This document shows positions 1 to 9,013 of a stretch of 64,000 bases of DNA, one piece after another; position 1 is the stretch's first letter; each line of letters starts with the position of its first letter. The notes beneath the pieces are model-generated. The model did no database searches. It had not been told where the DNA came from and was given only the letters and a program-made list of their open reading frames with translations. The translations under genes and the position numbers were made by a program. Origin of the DNA: an uncultured Muribaculaceae bacterium (lineage in GTDB: Bacteria; Bacteroidota; Bacteroidia; Bacteroidales; Muribaculaceae). Location: the NCBI GenBank assembly GCA_934555895.1, contig CAKTFH010000001.1, positions 124,001 through 188,000 on the forward strand, written 5' to 3'.

Positions 1-318
1 ATCGCACTGAGCATGATGGTGCTGGTGGCGCTCTGCATAGTGCTCACCATCCGTCTGGTGGGCATCATGATGCTCATGGCAGTGATATCGCTGCCGCAAA
101 TGGGCGCCGAGGTATTCAGCCGACGGTTCTCCACAGTGATATGGCTCTCGGGAACTTTCTCAATGCTCTGCTCCGTTGGGGGCCTCATAATCTCGGCCTA
201 TGTGGATGTGCCCTGCTCGGCGCTGATAGTGTTGCTGCTTGCCGCGGTATATTTTTTATGCCGTGGAGGCAAAGGCATCATGCGCATCGCCTCCCGGCGA
301 AAAACCGCAGGCACATGA
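1..318 (+). CDS. Metal ABC transporter permease, C-terminal part (ABC-3 family)
   Basis: The reading frame is open from the left edge, so only the last ~105 residues are present. The segment is very hydrophobic, with three membrane spans. A GIMMLMAVISLPQ stretch resembles the transmembrane block before the conserved proline of ABC-3 (ZnuB/MntB-like) permeases, which import Zn2+ or Mn2+ with an ATPase and a binding lipoprotein. The C-terminus is short and basic. The stop overlaps the next gene's ATG by 3 bases (ATGA), so the two are probably co-transcribed. The family call is fairly secure; the metal is not readable here. Confidence 0.65.
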   Translation: MALSMMVLVALCIVLTIRLVGIMMLMAVISLPQMGAEVFSRRFSTVIWLSGTFSMLCSVGGLIISAYVDVPCSALIVLLLAAVYFLCRGGKGIMRIASRRKTAGT

Positions 319-1070
319 GGCTGCGCCTTAAACACCGGAAACATCTGCGCACGCTGTGGCTCACCACAGGAGTGGTGCTTATAGCGGCCATGGGCGTATG
401 GCTGTATGCCAGTTTTTTCGCCGAGAGAGCAAACCCGTCAGCCGAGGAATATCCGCTGCGCGGCATCGATATCTCGGCCCACAACGGTGAGATCGATTTC
501 AGCCGCCTATACGCCGACGGGGTGCGCTTTGCCTACATCAAGGCCACAGAGGGGGCTGATTTCATCGACCGCCGTTACCACACAAACGCCAACGGGCTAG
601 CACGCAACGGCATCCCTGCAGGAGCCTACCATTTCTTCCGTTTCGACCGCGACGGAGAGATGCAGGCGTGGAACTTCATTCATGCCTTGCGCGGCCGCAA
701 TTTCCTGCTACCCCCGGCCATAGATGTGGAGGAATGGGGCAACGCCGACGATCCAGGCACAAAGCGCGTGCAGAAAGAACTGCGCCGCATGATCGCCCTC
801 ATGCAGAAAGAGGGATACAATCCCATCGTATACACCAATAAAAAGGGCTACCGCCGCTATGTACGCGACCACTTCACTGATGTGCCCCTATGGATATGCT
901 CATTCACCGACCCGCCCATCGACAGCGACCCTTCGGTGCCGTGGGCCCTATGGCAGTTCAGCCACCGCGGTTCGGTGCAGGGCATCTCAGGACCCGTAGA
1001 TCTCAACACCATCCACCCATCGCACCCGCTGTTCGCTACTATAAACGCCGCAAGTGTCCCTAAAAATTAG
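315..1070 (+). CDS. Membrane-anchored GH25 lysozyme-like muramidase
   Basis: 251 residues. A basic N-terminus is followed by one membrane span (about residues 14-33), then a GH25 domain. The family marks are GIDISAHNGEIDF, YIKATEG, GAYHFFR and the DVE acidic pair on the barrel strand, with WQFS near the end. GH25 enzymes hydrolyse the beta-1,4 bond of peptidoglycan. The anchor suggests action in the periplasm on self wall or captured fragments. I chose the ATG at 315 because it overlaps the upstream stop as ATGA and gives a clean signal-anchor; a longer frame from 141 would run inside the permease gene. Confidence 0.88.
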   Translation: MRLRLKHRKHLRTLWLTTGVVLIAAMGVWLYASFFAERANPSAEEYPLRGIDISAHNGEIDFSRLYADGVRFAYIKATEGADFIDRRYHTNANGLARNGIPAGAYHFFRFDRDGEMQAWNFIHALRGRNFLLPPAIDVEEWGNADDPGTKRVQKELRRMIALMQKEGYNPIVYTNKKGYRRYVRDHFTDVPLWICSFTDPPIDSDPSVPWALWQFSHRGSVQGISGPVDLNTIHPSHPLFATINAASVPKN

Positions 1071-1090
1071 GAATATTTAACGAAAAGCCG

Positions 1091-1098
1091 TATCTTTG
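1091..1098 (+). promoter_or_regulatory. Bacteroidales -7 box before the SulP gene
   Basis: TATCTTTG fits the TAnnTTTG -7 consensus. A weaker TTAG sits 20 bases upstream (1067-1070) where TTTG would be expected. The leader to the ATG at 1184 is about 80 bases. Confidence 0.6.
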
Positions 1099-1183
1099 CA
1101 CCCAAAATTAAAGAGTTATTCAACGAAAGAAGACCACAAGATGGGTCTGTATATTCATTTAGGTACAATAAAGGTTTGTTTTT

Positions 1184-2908
1184 ATGAATTTTAGCGGAAA
1201 ACTCGACTTCCGGCCAAAACTTTGGTCGGCTCTCGGGCATTACAGCGGCAAAAAGTTTCAGGCCGACCTCGTGGCCGGAATCGTAGTGGGCATCGTGGCC
1301 CTGCCGCTCGCCATCGCATTTGCCATCGCTTCCGGCGTAAGCCCCACAGTGGGTCTGATCACAGCCATCATCGGTGGTTTCATGGTATCTGCCTTCGGAG
1401 GCAACTCTGTGCAGATAGGCGGCCCCACAGGCGCCTTCATAGTGATAGTATACGGCATCATCAGCCGCTACGGTCTCGAGGGCCTCGCGGTAGCCACATT
1501 CATGGCGGGCCTTATTCTGGTGCTGATGGGTGTGTTCCGCCTCGGCACGGTCATAAAGTTTATCCCCTACCCCATTGTAGTTGGCTTCACTGCCGGTATC
1601 GCCCTCACCATCCTCTCCACCCAGGTCAACGACTTCCTCGGCCTCGGACTGCGCGACCTCCCCGGCGAGTTCACCTCCAAATGGGCCGTATATTTCCAGA
1701 ACTTCGACAAGATACAGCTCCCCACGCTGCTTGTGTCGCTCGTGTCGCTCGGCATCATCATAGCCACGCCACGCATTTCTAAGCGCATCCCCGGAGCCCT
1801 CACCGCCATCATACTGGTCACCGGCCTCGTGGCACTCGCCAAGGCATATTTCCCCGGCCTTGAAATTGACACCATCGGACAGCGTTTCGGCTCAATGAAA
1901 ACCGACCTCCCCGAGGTGCACGGCTTCGACCTCACCATGGCCAACATCAACCTGCTGCTCCCTTCGGCCTTCACCATCGCCGTGCTCGGCGCCATCGAGT
2001 CGCTGCTCAGCGCCACCGTGGCCGACGGTGTCACCGGCTCACGCACCAACACCAACACCGAACTCATAGGCCAGGGTCTGGCCAACGCCGTGGTGCCATT
2101 CTTCGGCGGCATACCCGTGACCGGCGCCATAGCCCGCACCATGACCAACATCACCAACGGCGGACGCACCCCCGTGGCCGGCGTGATTCACGCTCTGGTA
2201 CTGCTGCTGATATATATCTTCCTGATGCCGCTCATCAACTATGTGCCCATGGCCTGCCTCGCGGCTGTGCTCGTGGTGGTAAGCTACAACATGAGCGGAT
2301 GGCGCACCATCGTGGCGCTGTTCCGCAACCCCAAGAGCGACATATGGGTAATGATAGTCACCTTCCTGCTCACCGTGGTGTTCGACCTCACCATCGCCAT
2401 AGAAATAGGCCTTCTCCTCGCTGTGGTGCTCTTCCTGCGCCGTGTGATGGAGAACACCGAAATCAAGGTCTACTCAGAGCAGCTCGATGTGGCTGAAGGA
2501 ACCGACCTCGATGCCTCGCACCACGAAGTGCTGTCGGTGCTTCCCGGCGTAGAGGTATATGAAATCGACGGCCCGTTCTTCTTCGGCGTGGCCACCAAGT
2601 TCGACGAGATGATGCGTACCACCATCGGCGACAAGCCCCTCGTGCGTATAGTGCGCATGCGTAAGGTGCCTTTCATCGATTCCACCGCGCTCCACAACCT
2701 CGAAATACTCATCAGTTCCTCGCAGAAAGAAGGTATCCATATAGTGCTGTCGGGTGTGAAAGACAATGTGCGCGAGACACTCGTGCACGCCGGCATCGAC
2801 CGCCTCATAGGCGCCGATCACATCTGCCCTCATATCTCCGTAGCTGTGGAAATGGCCAACGCCATTGTACGCGCCCAGCAATCAGAGAGTGCACTGCGCA
2901 CCGTCTGA
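1184..2908 (+). CDS. SulP family inorganic anion transporter with STAS domain
   Basis: 574 residues, full length for the family. The first ~430 residues form a multi-span SulP core: the ADLVAGIVVGIVALPLAIAFAIASGVSP entry helix region, GGPTGAFIV, and a conserved TNTELIGQGLAN block. Residues ~445-560 are a cytoplasmic STAS domain (FFGVATKFDEMM...VPFIDSTALHNLE). SulP proteins move sulfate, bicarbonate or similar anions, usually with Na+ or H+. The substrate cannot be read from sequence. The gene has its own promoter and ends at a strong bidirectional terminator, so it is probably monocistronic. Confidence 0.92.
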   Translation: MNFSGKLDFRPKLWSALGHYSGKKFQADLVAGIVVGIVALPLAIAFAIASGVSPTVGLITAIIGGFMVSAFGGNSVQIGGPTGAFIVIVYGIISRYGLEGLAVATFMAGLILVLMGVFRLGTVIKFIPYPIVVGFTAGIALTILSTQVNDFLGLGLRDLPGEFTSKWAVYFQNFDKIQLPTLLVSLVSLGIIIATPRISKRIPGALTAIILVTGLVALAKAYFPGLEIDTIGQRFGSMKTDLPEVHGFDLTMANINLLLPSAFTIAVLGAIESLLSATVADGVTGSRTNTNTELIGQGLANAVVPFFGGIPVTGAIARTMTNITNGGRTPVAGVIHALVLLLIYIFLMPLINYVPMACLAAVLVVVSYNMSGWRTIVALFRNPKSDIWVMIVTFLLTVVFDLTIAIEIGLLLAVVLFLRRVMENTEIKVYSEQLDVAEGTDLDASHHEVLSVLPGVEVYEIDGPFFFGVATKFDEMMRTTIGDKPLVRIVRMRKVPFIDSTALHNLEILISSSQKEGIHIVLSGVKDNVRETLVHAGIDRLIGADHICPHISVAVEMANAIVRAQQSESALRTV

Positions 2909-2925
2909 CACCGGCCCAATACCAT

Positions 2926-2966
2926 AATAAATCAGCCGCCCGACAGTGTCGGGCGGCTGATTTATT
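2926..2966. terminator. Bidirectional intrinsic terminator between sulP and recA
   Basis: Two 20-base arms (2926-2945 and 2947-2966) are perfect inverted repeats around the GC core CAGCCGCCCGACA, with AATAA/TTATT at the outer ends. It lies between two convergent genes and can stop transcription from both sides. Confidence 0.9.
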
Positions 2967-2985
2967 ATGTAGACAAAGCGTTTTA

Positions 2986-4164
2986 TCAGATATTCTCATC
3001 AAGGCTGAAATCGTCGAGGTCATCGTCGAAATCCGCATCGAAGTCAGCGTCGCCCTTCGCTGCCGGTGCCTTGGTCTCAGCGCTTGCCGGTCCATCCTCA
3101 GGCTTAGCACCTTCAGCAGCGTTTGCGCCATGCATGGCTTCCATTATTTTAGCCTCGAGTTCATCGGCCAGCTCAGGATTGTCGAGCACCACGGCCTTGG
3201 CGGCGTCGCGTCCCTGAGCGAGCTTTGAGTCATTGTAGCTAAACCATGATCCGCTCTTCTTTATGATGCCGTACTCCACACCGAGGTCGATGATTTCGCC
3301 GGCACGCGAAATGCCTTCGCCGAACATGAGGTCGAACTCACAACGCTTGAAAGGAGGAGCCACCTTGTTCTTTACCACTCTCACCTTGGCACGCTTGCCG
3401 AACACCTCGTCGCCGTCCTTGATAGTCTGGCCGGGGCGTATGTCGATGCGCACCGAGGCATAGAATTTCAGTGCGTTGCCACCTGTGGTGGTCTCCGACG
3501 GGCCGAACATCACACCGATTTTCTCGCGTAGCTGATTGATGAAGATACACACCGTGTTGGTGCGGTTGATCACACCGGTGAGCTTGCGCAGTGCCTGCGA
3601 CATCAGTCGGGCCTGCAAACCCACGTTGCGGTCGCCCATATCACCCTCGATTTCGCTCTTGGGAGTGAGTGCGGCCACGGAGTCGATCACCAACACATCG
3701 ATAGCCGCCGAGCGGATAAGTTGCTCGGCAATCTCCAGGGCCTGCTCACCGTTGTCGGGCTGCGCAATGAGGAGGTTGTTGACATCCACGCCGAGTTTCT
3801 CGGCATAAAAACGGTCGAAGGCATGCTCGGCATCGATGATGGCAGCCACGCCCCCCTTGCGCTGTGCTTCGGCTATGGCATGTAGCGCCAGAGTGGTCTT
3901 ACCCGATGACTCCGGACCGTAGATTTCCACGATGCGGCCTTTGGGATAACCACCCACGCCGAGGGCATAGTTGAGGCCGATTGAACCAGAGGGCACCACA
4001 TCGACCTTCTCCACGATTTCATCGCCGAGCTTCATTATGGCGCCGCGGCCGAAGTTTTTCTCTATGTTTCCGAGGGCCTGGGCGAGGGCCGCATTCTTGG
4101 CCTGTGCAGGGTCTTCGGTCTTTTTCACCGATGCTTTCTTTGATTTTGGAGTTTTTGCTTCCAT
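2986..4164 (-). CDS. recA: Recombinase RecA
   Basis: 392 residues. Walker A is GPESSGKT at residues 83-90. The core carries the classic RecA blocks [36 protein letters not shown] and [14 protein letters not shown]. RecA forms filaments on single-stranded DNA for recombination and triggers the SOS response. The protein is about 40 residues longer than E. coli RecA: the N-terminus has a Lys-rich extension, and the C-terminus ends in an Ala/Pro linker plus a very acidic Asp/Phe tail. Such acidic tails modulate RecA activity. Two candidate promoters lie upstream. Confidence 0.98.
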   Translation of the reverse strand: MEAKTPKSKKASVKKTEDPAQAKNAALAQALGNIEKNFGRGAIMKLGDEIVEKVDVVPSGSIGLNYALGVGGYPKGRIVEIYGPESSGKTTLALHAIAEAQRKGGVAAIIDAEHAFDRFYAEKLGVDVNNLLIAQPDNGEQALEIAEQLIRSAAIDVLVIDSVAALTPKSEIEGDMGDRNVGLQARLMSQALRKLTGVINRTNTVCIFINQLREKIGVMFGPSETTTGGNALKFYASVRIDIRPGQTIKDGDEVFGKRAKVRVVKNKVAPPFKRCEFDLMFGEGISRAGEIIDLGVEYGIIKKSGSWFSYNDSKLAQGRDAAKAVVLDNPELADELEAKIMEAMHGANAAEGAKPEDGPASAETKAPAAKGDADFDADFDDDLDDFSLDENI

Positions 4165-4209
4165 GGGGTATATTTCTGATTTATATTATTTTCGGCATTA
4201 TTTACAATG

Positions 4210-4217
4210 CAAAGATA
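4210..4217 (-). promoter_or_regulatory. Proximal -7 box of recA
   Basis: Read on the minus strand this is TATCTTTG, a full TAnnTTTG match about 46 bases upstream of the recA start. No clear -33 box. Confidence 0.5.
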
Positions 4218-4284
4218 GATGCTGGTAGGGCAGCTTTTATGCCCACTGTGGTTAAAATCGGTAAAACACCGGCATCGCTCCTTG

Positions 4285-4314
4285 CAAAGGTACACAAAAA
4301 AACATTCCCTCAAA
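4285..4314 (-). promoter_or_regulatory. Distal recA promoter (-33 and -7)
   Basis: On the minus strand, TTTG (4311-4314) is separated by 18 bases from TACCTTTG (4285-4292), close to the Bacteroidales consensus. It would give recA a leader of ~115 bases. Confidence 0.6.
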
Positions 4315-4354
4315 GAAATCGCCGTTATAATTAAGCTTTAATCGGGAAAATTTG

Positions 4355-4362
4355 TAATTTTG
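4355..4362 (+). promoter_or_regulatory. -7 box of bioB
   Basis: TAATTTTG matches TAnnTTTG and lies ~21 bases before the ATG at 4384. Its position makes the TTG at 4360 an implausible start codon. Confidence 0.6.
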
Positions 4363-4383
4363 TTTCTGATAACCGACTCAAAA

Positions 4384-5442
4384 ATGAACCACACAGACAA
4401 CCTGCACGGATACGAGCTGCTCAAGACTCTCGAAGCAATGGCTATGGAGGGCACGCCGGCGCCTATCGACGCCTGCCTGCGTCTGGCCGACGACATTGAG
4501 CGCGAGGCCGACCCCTCGTGGAACACCGGCCTCTTCGCGGAGCTGTGCGACGCCGCCGACCGTGTGCGAGAGCATCATCACGGCGATGTGGCCGACACAT
4601 GCTCAATAGTGAACGGCCGCTCGGGCCGATGCACCGAAGACTGCAAATGGTGTGCTCAGGCAAGCACACACCACACAGGCTGCCGCGAATACAACTTTGT
4701 GGACGAAGAAGAGTATTTTTCGACCCTGCGCGCCAACGATGCCGCAGGCGTGCACCGCTTCTCCATCGTGTGCTCCGGCCGCAAGGTAGGTCTGGCCGAC
4801 ATACATCGTTACTGCGAGCTCTACCGCCGCTCGGCCCAAGAATCGGGCATGAGTTTCTGCGCATCCATGGGGCTGCTCGACAAGCGGGAGCTGCAGGCCC
4901 TCTACGACGCCGGAGTGCGCCGCTACCATTGCAACCTCGAGACCGCGGCATCGTTCTTCCCCACGCTCTGCACATCGCACACACGTGCCGACAAACTGCG
5001 CACAATAGCGGCCGCGCGCGAAGTGGGCATGGAGGTGTGCTCGGGAGGCATCATAGGCATGGGCGAGACATTGCGTCAGCGCCTGGAACTTGCCGCCGAG
5101 AGCCGCGACGCCGGAGCGGTATCCATCCCGGTGAATCTGCTCAACCCCATCAAAGGTACTCCGCTTGAAAACCAACCCCTCATATCGGAGCACGATGTGG
5201 TACTTACAGTGGCGCTGATGCGGCTTGTGGCGCCGATGCAGAGCATAAGGTTTGCCGGAGGGCGTAAGCGCATGAGCCTCGAGGCCACTGCACGCATGCT
5301 CCGCGGAGGTGTGAACGGCGCCATCGTCGGCGACATGCTCACCACCATAGGCAACGCCGTGGAGCAGGACCGACGCCTCTTCGCATCAGTGGGATTGCAA
5401 CTTGCGGCACCGTCACATCAGAGCGGCGCCGAAAAGCAATAA
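4384..5442 (+). CDS. bioB: Biotin synthase
   Basis: 352 residues. A radical-SAM enzyme that inserts sulfur into dethiobiotin as the last step of biotin synthesis. The 4Fe-4S motif CTEDCKWCAQ has Cys83, Cys87 and Cys90. Further family marks are NLETAASFFPTLCTSHT (the NLET block) and the RFAGGR-type C-terminal block binding the second cluster. The ATG at 4384 is preferred because the in-frame TTG at 4360 lies inside the -7 box. No other biotin genes are visible nearby, so the pathway is completed elsewhere or by uptake of dethiobiotin. A cytidylate-kinase-like gene follows after 36 bases. Confidence 0.95.
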   Translation: MNHTDNLHGYELLKTLEAMAMEGTPAPIDACLRLADDIEREADPSWNTGLFAELCDAADRVREHHHGDVADTCSIVNGRSGRCTEDCKWCAQASTHHTGCREYNFVDEEEYFSTLRANDAAGVHRFSIVCSGRKVGLADIHRYCELYRRSAQESGMSFCASMGLLDKRELQALYDAGVRRYHCNLETAASFFPTLCTSHTRADKLRTIAAAREVGMEVCSGGIIGMGETLRQRLELAAESRDAGAVSIPVNLLNPIKGTPLENQPLISEHDVVLTVALMRLVAPMQSIRFAGGRKRMSLEATARMLRGGVNGAIVGDMLTTIGNAVEQDRRLFASVGLQLAAPSHQSGAEKQ

Positions 5443-5478
5443 ACGAAAGCACATAAGCACAACATATACAGCACGACC

Positions 5479-6162
5479 ATGAACAACGACACCACCCATG
5501 CCCGTCAGCTCGACAGCAAAGCGCCCTATGTGATTACCATCGGACGCCAGTTCGGCAGCGGAGGCCGCGAACTCGGCAAAAAGCTCGCCGAGCGCTTCGG
5601 CATAGACTATTACGACAAAAAAATGCTTCTGGAGGCAGCGGGACGCGCCGGCATGAATCCTGATGTGTTCGTAGAAAACGACGAACGCATGCCCCGTCTG
5701 CTCGGCAGCTCGGTAGGGTTCAGCATGGGCTACGGACAGTTGCCGTGGTACAACGGACCGGCCTTGATGACCGACTCGATCTACAACGCTCTGGCCGATG
5801 TGATGGAGCACCTGGCCGACAGCCGCCCCTGCATCATCGTGGGGCGCTCGGCCGATTATGTACTGCGCCATCATCCTGCGGCCAAAGTGAGTGTATTCGT
5901 GCACGCACCCATGGAGGAGCGCGTGCGCCGCATCGTGGCCCGCTCAAAAGATATCAAAGAAAAGAACGCCGCCCGCATCCTCGCCGAAAAAACCGACAAG
6001 GGGCGTGCGGCATACTATAATTTCTACACCGACAAAAAGTGGGGCGACTCCGCCTCATACGACATAACCTTCGACTCATCAGTGCTGTCGATGGATGCCC
6101 TGTGCGACATCCTCGCACTCTACATCCGCGAGCGCTTCGGCATAGAGCCTGTGAGGAAGTAG
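5479..6162 (+). CDS. Cytidylate kinase-like family protein
   Basis: 227 residues. The P-loop region ITIGRQFGSGGRELG lies at residues ~20-33, followed by LAERFGIDYYDKKML and a lid region rich in Arg/Lys. This is the pattern of the 'cytidylate kinase-like' (Cytidylate_kin2) family, distinct from Cmk proper. The family is expected to phosphorylate nucleotides or a related small substrate, but its role is not established. It follows bioB by 36 bases on the same strand and meets the next gene convergently, with only 9 bases between stops. Confidence 0.85.
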   Translation: MNNDTTHARQLDSKAPYVITIGRQFGSGGRELGKKLAERFGIDYYDKKMLLEAAGRAGMNPDVFVENDERMPRLLGSSVGFSMGYGQLPWYNGPALMTDSIYNALADVMEHLADSRPCIIVGRSADYVLRHHPAAKVSVFVHAPMEERVRRIVARSKDIKEKNAARILAEKTDKGRAAYYNFYTDKKWGDSASYDITFDSSVLSMDALCDILALYIRERFGIEPVRK

Positions 6163-6171
6163 TCCGGATTC

Positions 6172-6852
6172 TCAGGCCTTGGGTCCCTCTCCTGAAGAGG
6201 CTGTCTCAGGGACAGCCGGTTCCTTATGCTCCTCGGGGGCCTTTGTCTCGGAACGATGCTCCTCCACAGCCTTCGGCTTCTCTTCCGACGGAGGGGTTGC
6301 GGCAGCGGCGGCACGCTTCTGACGGCCGAGCACCGACACAAGCACCCCATTCACACCGTAGAGCACGGCCGAGATTCCGGTGATGAGGATTACCCAGCGC
6401 TCGTTCGACGGGTTACGCAGTGACTCCACGCTGAGCATCACCACGCCGGCGATAATCACCACAACAGGGATTATGAACATCCATGCAGGATAGTCGACCG
6501 GCCTCTGTTTGCGCGAGAGAAGCAGAATCTGGAATGCGCCGCCAACAATGAGCAGAAGAGCGAATGGATAAAGCAGCAGCGGACGGAACACATCGGGCAG
6601 CAGCATGATGCATGCACCCAAAGCCAGACCGCCCACGCCGCATACTATCTGGATGCTACGGTAACCGGCCGACTGTTTCGCCCTGGAGGTCATGAATGTG
6701 GAGAGCAGCAGGATAAGCGCAGGCACCACGAAAGTGAGCCCGCATAGGAACACTATGCTGCGCGGCACGGTGTCGCCGTCGAAAAAGTAAATAAACACAA
6801 TCCCGAGCAGAAGCACAAGGATTGAAACTAAAGCATTGCCTTTGGTTGTCAT
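6172..6852 (-). CDS. DUF308/HdeD-like small membrane protein
   Basis: 226 residues. Six or so hydrophobic spans lie in residues ~8-175 in pairs, as in the HdeD/DUF308 fold. A hydrophilic Ala/Glu/Lys/Pro-rich tail of ~50 residues follows, likely cytoplasmic and disordered. The function is unknown; HdeD of E. coli is linked to acid resistance, but similarity here is only of general layout. It is divergent from mtnN. Confidence 0.6.
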   Translation of the reverse strand: MTTKGNALVSILVLLLGIVFIYFFDGDTVPRSIVFLCGLTFVVPALILLLSTFMTSRAKQSAGYRSIQIVCGVGGLALGACIMLLPDVFRPLLLYPFALLLIVGGAFQILLLSRKQRPVDYPAWMFIIPVVVIIAGVVMLSVESLRNPSNERWVILITGISAVLYGVNGVLVSVLGRQKRAAAAATPPSEEKPKAVEEHRSETKAPEEHKEPAVPETASSGEGPKA

Positions 6853-6981
6853 ATGTTCTGACTTTGAAAATACAAATATTCACGGCCTTGCGGCACAAAT
6901 CCGGCGAAATGCCTGATGCCTGACATCCCTTCGCCGCGAGGCTTATAATTATAAAGTGTAAAAATAGAAAAAAGTTCTGAG

Positions 6982-7677
6982 ATGGATAAGGAAATGACCC
7001 GCAAAGACACACTGGGTGTAATAGTGGCCATGAGTTCCGAAATGGAAATGCTGCTCAAAGAGATGCGGCAGGTGGAGAAAACCGAAGCCAACGGCTTCAT
7101 CTTCTGCCGCGGACTTATCGGCAACCGCGAGGTGGTGGCCATGCAGTGCGGCATAGGCAAGGTCAATGCCGCCGTAGGCGCCATCACGCTCATAGAGCGC
7201 TTCAGTCCCTCGGCCGTGGTCAACACCGGTATCGCCGGAGGCACCGGTCGTGGAGCCGGCATACTTGATGTGGTGATTGGCCGCCAGGTAGGCTATCACG
7301 ATGTGTACTGCGGACCCGGCAACGCCCCCGGTCAGGTGCAGGGCATGCCGGTGCTTTTCGACTGCGACCTCAAGCGTTTCGGCATCCAGGAGAACACCCC
7401 CGGCGTGAAAATCGGCCTAATTGCCTCGGGCGACCGCTTCGTGAGCACTACCGGTGAACTCGCCGCCGTGCTGGCCATACAGCCGCAAGCCATCGCCGTC
7501 GACATGGAGTCGGGAGCCATAGCTCAGGTATGCCACATCAAGGGCGTGCCTTTCCTCGCCATCCGCGTGGTGAGCGACACCCCCGGAGCCGAAAACCATG
7601 TAGAGCAGTATCTCGACTTCTGGAACGTGGCTCCAGAGCGCGCCTTCGCCGCCCTGCGCCCCCTGCTCGGCGCATAA
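6982..7677 (+). CDS. mtnN: 5'-methylthioadenosine/S-adenosylhomocysteine nucleosidase
   Basis: 231 residues. It cleaves adenine from MTA and SAH; from SAH it makes S-ribosylhomocysteine, the LuxS substrate. The family pattern is clear: IVAMSSEMEMLL at the N-terminus, CGIGKVNAAVG, NTGIAGG, VDMESGAIAQVC (catalytic Glu region) and VVSDTPG with the catalytic Asp. It opens the plus-strand run that continues into luxS 32 bases later. No clear promoter is seen in the 129 bases before it. Confidence 0.95.
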   Translation: MDKEMTRKDTLGVIVAMSSEMEMLLKEMRQVEKTEANGFIFCRGLIGNREVVAMQCGIGKVNAAVGAITLIERFSPSAVVNTGIAGGTGRGAGILDVVIGRQVGYHDVYCGPGNAPGQVQGMPVLFDCDLKRFGIQENTPGVKIGLIASGDRFVSTTGELAAVLAIQPQAIAVDMESGAIAQVCHIKGVPFLAIRVVSDTPGAENHVEQYLDFWNVAPERAFAALRPLLGA

Positions 7678-7709
7678 GACATCCACTCCCTCAAAAAATC
7701 ACTCTTACA

Positions 7710-8180
7710 ATGGAAAAGATAGCATCGTTTCAGGTCAACCACCTCATACTTGAGAAAGGTGTGTATGTGAGCCGCCGCGACACCACACCCTCGGGCGACA
7801 TCATCACTACATTCGACATCCGCATGACGACCCCCAACCGCGAGCCGGCTCTCGAGCCTCGCGCCCTCCACGCCATGGAGCATCTGGCCGCCACATTTCT
7901 GCGCAACCACCCTGAGTGGCGCTCGCGCATAGTCTACTGGGGTCCGATGGGATGCTGCACCGGCAACTACCTGATAGTACAGGGCGAAGTGGAGCCGGCC
8001 GACATCCTGCCGCTACTGCGCGAGACCATGAGCTTCATCTCCGATTTTGAAGGTGAAGTGCCGGGCGCCACGCCCCGCGACTGCGGAAACTACTCCTTCA
8101 TGGACCTCGAGGGAGCCCGCAAGGCCGCACGCGCCTATCTCGAGGTGCTCCGCGACCCCGCCACCGAATACAAACAGTAA
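7710..8180 (+). CDS. luxS: S-ribosylhomocysteine lyase LuxS
   Basis: 156 residues. It splits S-ribosylhomocysteine to homocysteine and DPD, the precursor of autoinducer-2. The metal site is intact: His54 and His58 in HAMEH, with Cys125 in PRDCGNY; the catalytic Cys lies in WGPMGCCTGNY. I chose the ATG at 7710, since translation further upstream would overlap mtnN out of frame. Together with mtnN the full SAH-to-AI-2 route is in two adjacent genes. The next gene starts 17 bases on. Confidence 0.96.
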   Translation: MEKIASFQVNHLILEKGVYVSRRDTTPSGDIITTFDIRMTTPNREPALEPRALHAMEHLAATFLRNHPEWRSRIVYWGPMGCCTGNYLIVQGEVEPADILPLLRETMSFISDFEGEVPGATPRDCGNYSFMDLEGARKAARAYLEVLRDPATEYKQ

Positions 8181-8197
8181 CCACATAATGTCGCACA

Positions 8198-8992
8198 ATG
8201 GATATAAGCTTAACAGACATACTGTTTTCACCTGATTTATACTACAGTGTGGTGTGGAGCATGCTTGCTCTCGCTGTGGTGGTGTTCGTGGCTCTGCTTA
8301 AAGTCACCGCAGGCTACGGCATGATGTACGACCGACGCTGGGGCCCCACGATAGGCAACCGCCTCGGCTGGGTACTGATGGAGGCGCCGGTGTTCGTGGC
8401 CATGCTTCTGCTGTGGCTGCTGAGCCCGCGCCGCGGAGAACTGGCTCCGGCCGTAATGGCCTGCCTGTTTCTGCTCCACTACTTCCAGCGCAGCTTCATC
8501 TTCCCGCTGCTCATAAAGGGGAAGGGGCGCATGCCGCTGGCCATCATAGCCATGGGAGTGCTCTTCAACCTCGTGAACGCCTATCTGATAGGCGGATGGC
8601 TCTTCTGGGTGTCGCCCGCCGGCACCTACACCCCGCAGTGGCTTCTGTCGCCCTGTTTCATCATCGGTACACTGATTTTCTTCACCGGCATGGGCATCAA
8701 CCTGCAGTCGGACCACATAGTGCGCAACCTGCGCCGCCCCGGCGACACGCGCCACTACATACCCCGCGGCGGCATGTACCGCTTCGTAACCTCTGCCAAT
8801 TATCTTGGCGAGTTTGTGGAGTGGTGCGGCTATGCCATCCTCACATGGAGCATGGGGGGACTGGTGTTCGCCGTGTGGACCTTCGCCAACCTGGCACCCC
8901 GCGCACGGTCGATTCACCGCCGCTATCTCAGCGAGTTCGGCGATGAATATTCGCGCCTCAACCGCCGGTACATAATACCCTACATTTTCTGA
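8198..8992 (+). CDS. Steroid 5-alpha-reductase homologue (SRD5A family)
   Basis: 264 residues, nearly the length of human SRD5A1/2 (about 255-260), with seven or so membrane spans. The protein aligns by eye along its length: YG near residue 40, then an ME (61-62) where human enzymes have Gln-Glu, with Glu62 at the place of the 3-keto-binding Glu57. HYFQRSFIFP (Tyr95 at the human Tyr91 place) and GMGINLQSD..VRNLRRPGD follow, then YIPRGGMYRFVTSANYLGEFVEWCGYA and the C-terminal IIPYIF. The family reduces the delta4 bond of 3-ketosteroids with NADPH. The genes that follow fit steroid or bile-acid substrates. Substrate is inferred. Confidence 0.9.
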   Translation: MDISLTDILFSPDLYYSVVWSMLALAVVVFVALLKVTAGYGMMYDRRWGPTIGNRLGWVLMEAPVFVAMLLLWLLSPRRGELAPAVMACLFLLHYFQRSFIFPLLIKGKGRMPLAIIAMGVLFNLVNAYLIGGWLFWVSPAGTYTPQWLLSPCFIIGTLIFFTGMGINLQSDHIVRNLRRPGDTRHYIPRGGMYRFVTSANYLGEFVEWCGYAILTWSMGGLVFAVWTFANLAPRARSIHRRYLSEFGDEYSRLNRRYIIPYIF

Positions 8993-9013
8993 TAATCAGC
9001 ACAACAACCTGCC

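Noticed and set aside
4360..4383. TTG start eight codons upstream for bioB
   Set aside because: It lies inside the -7 box, so it would precede the transcript start.
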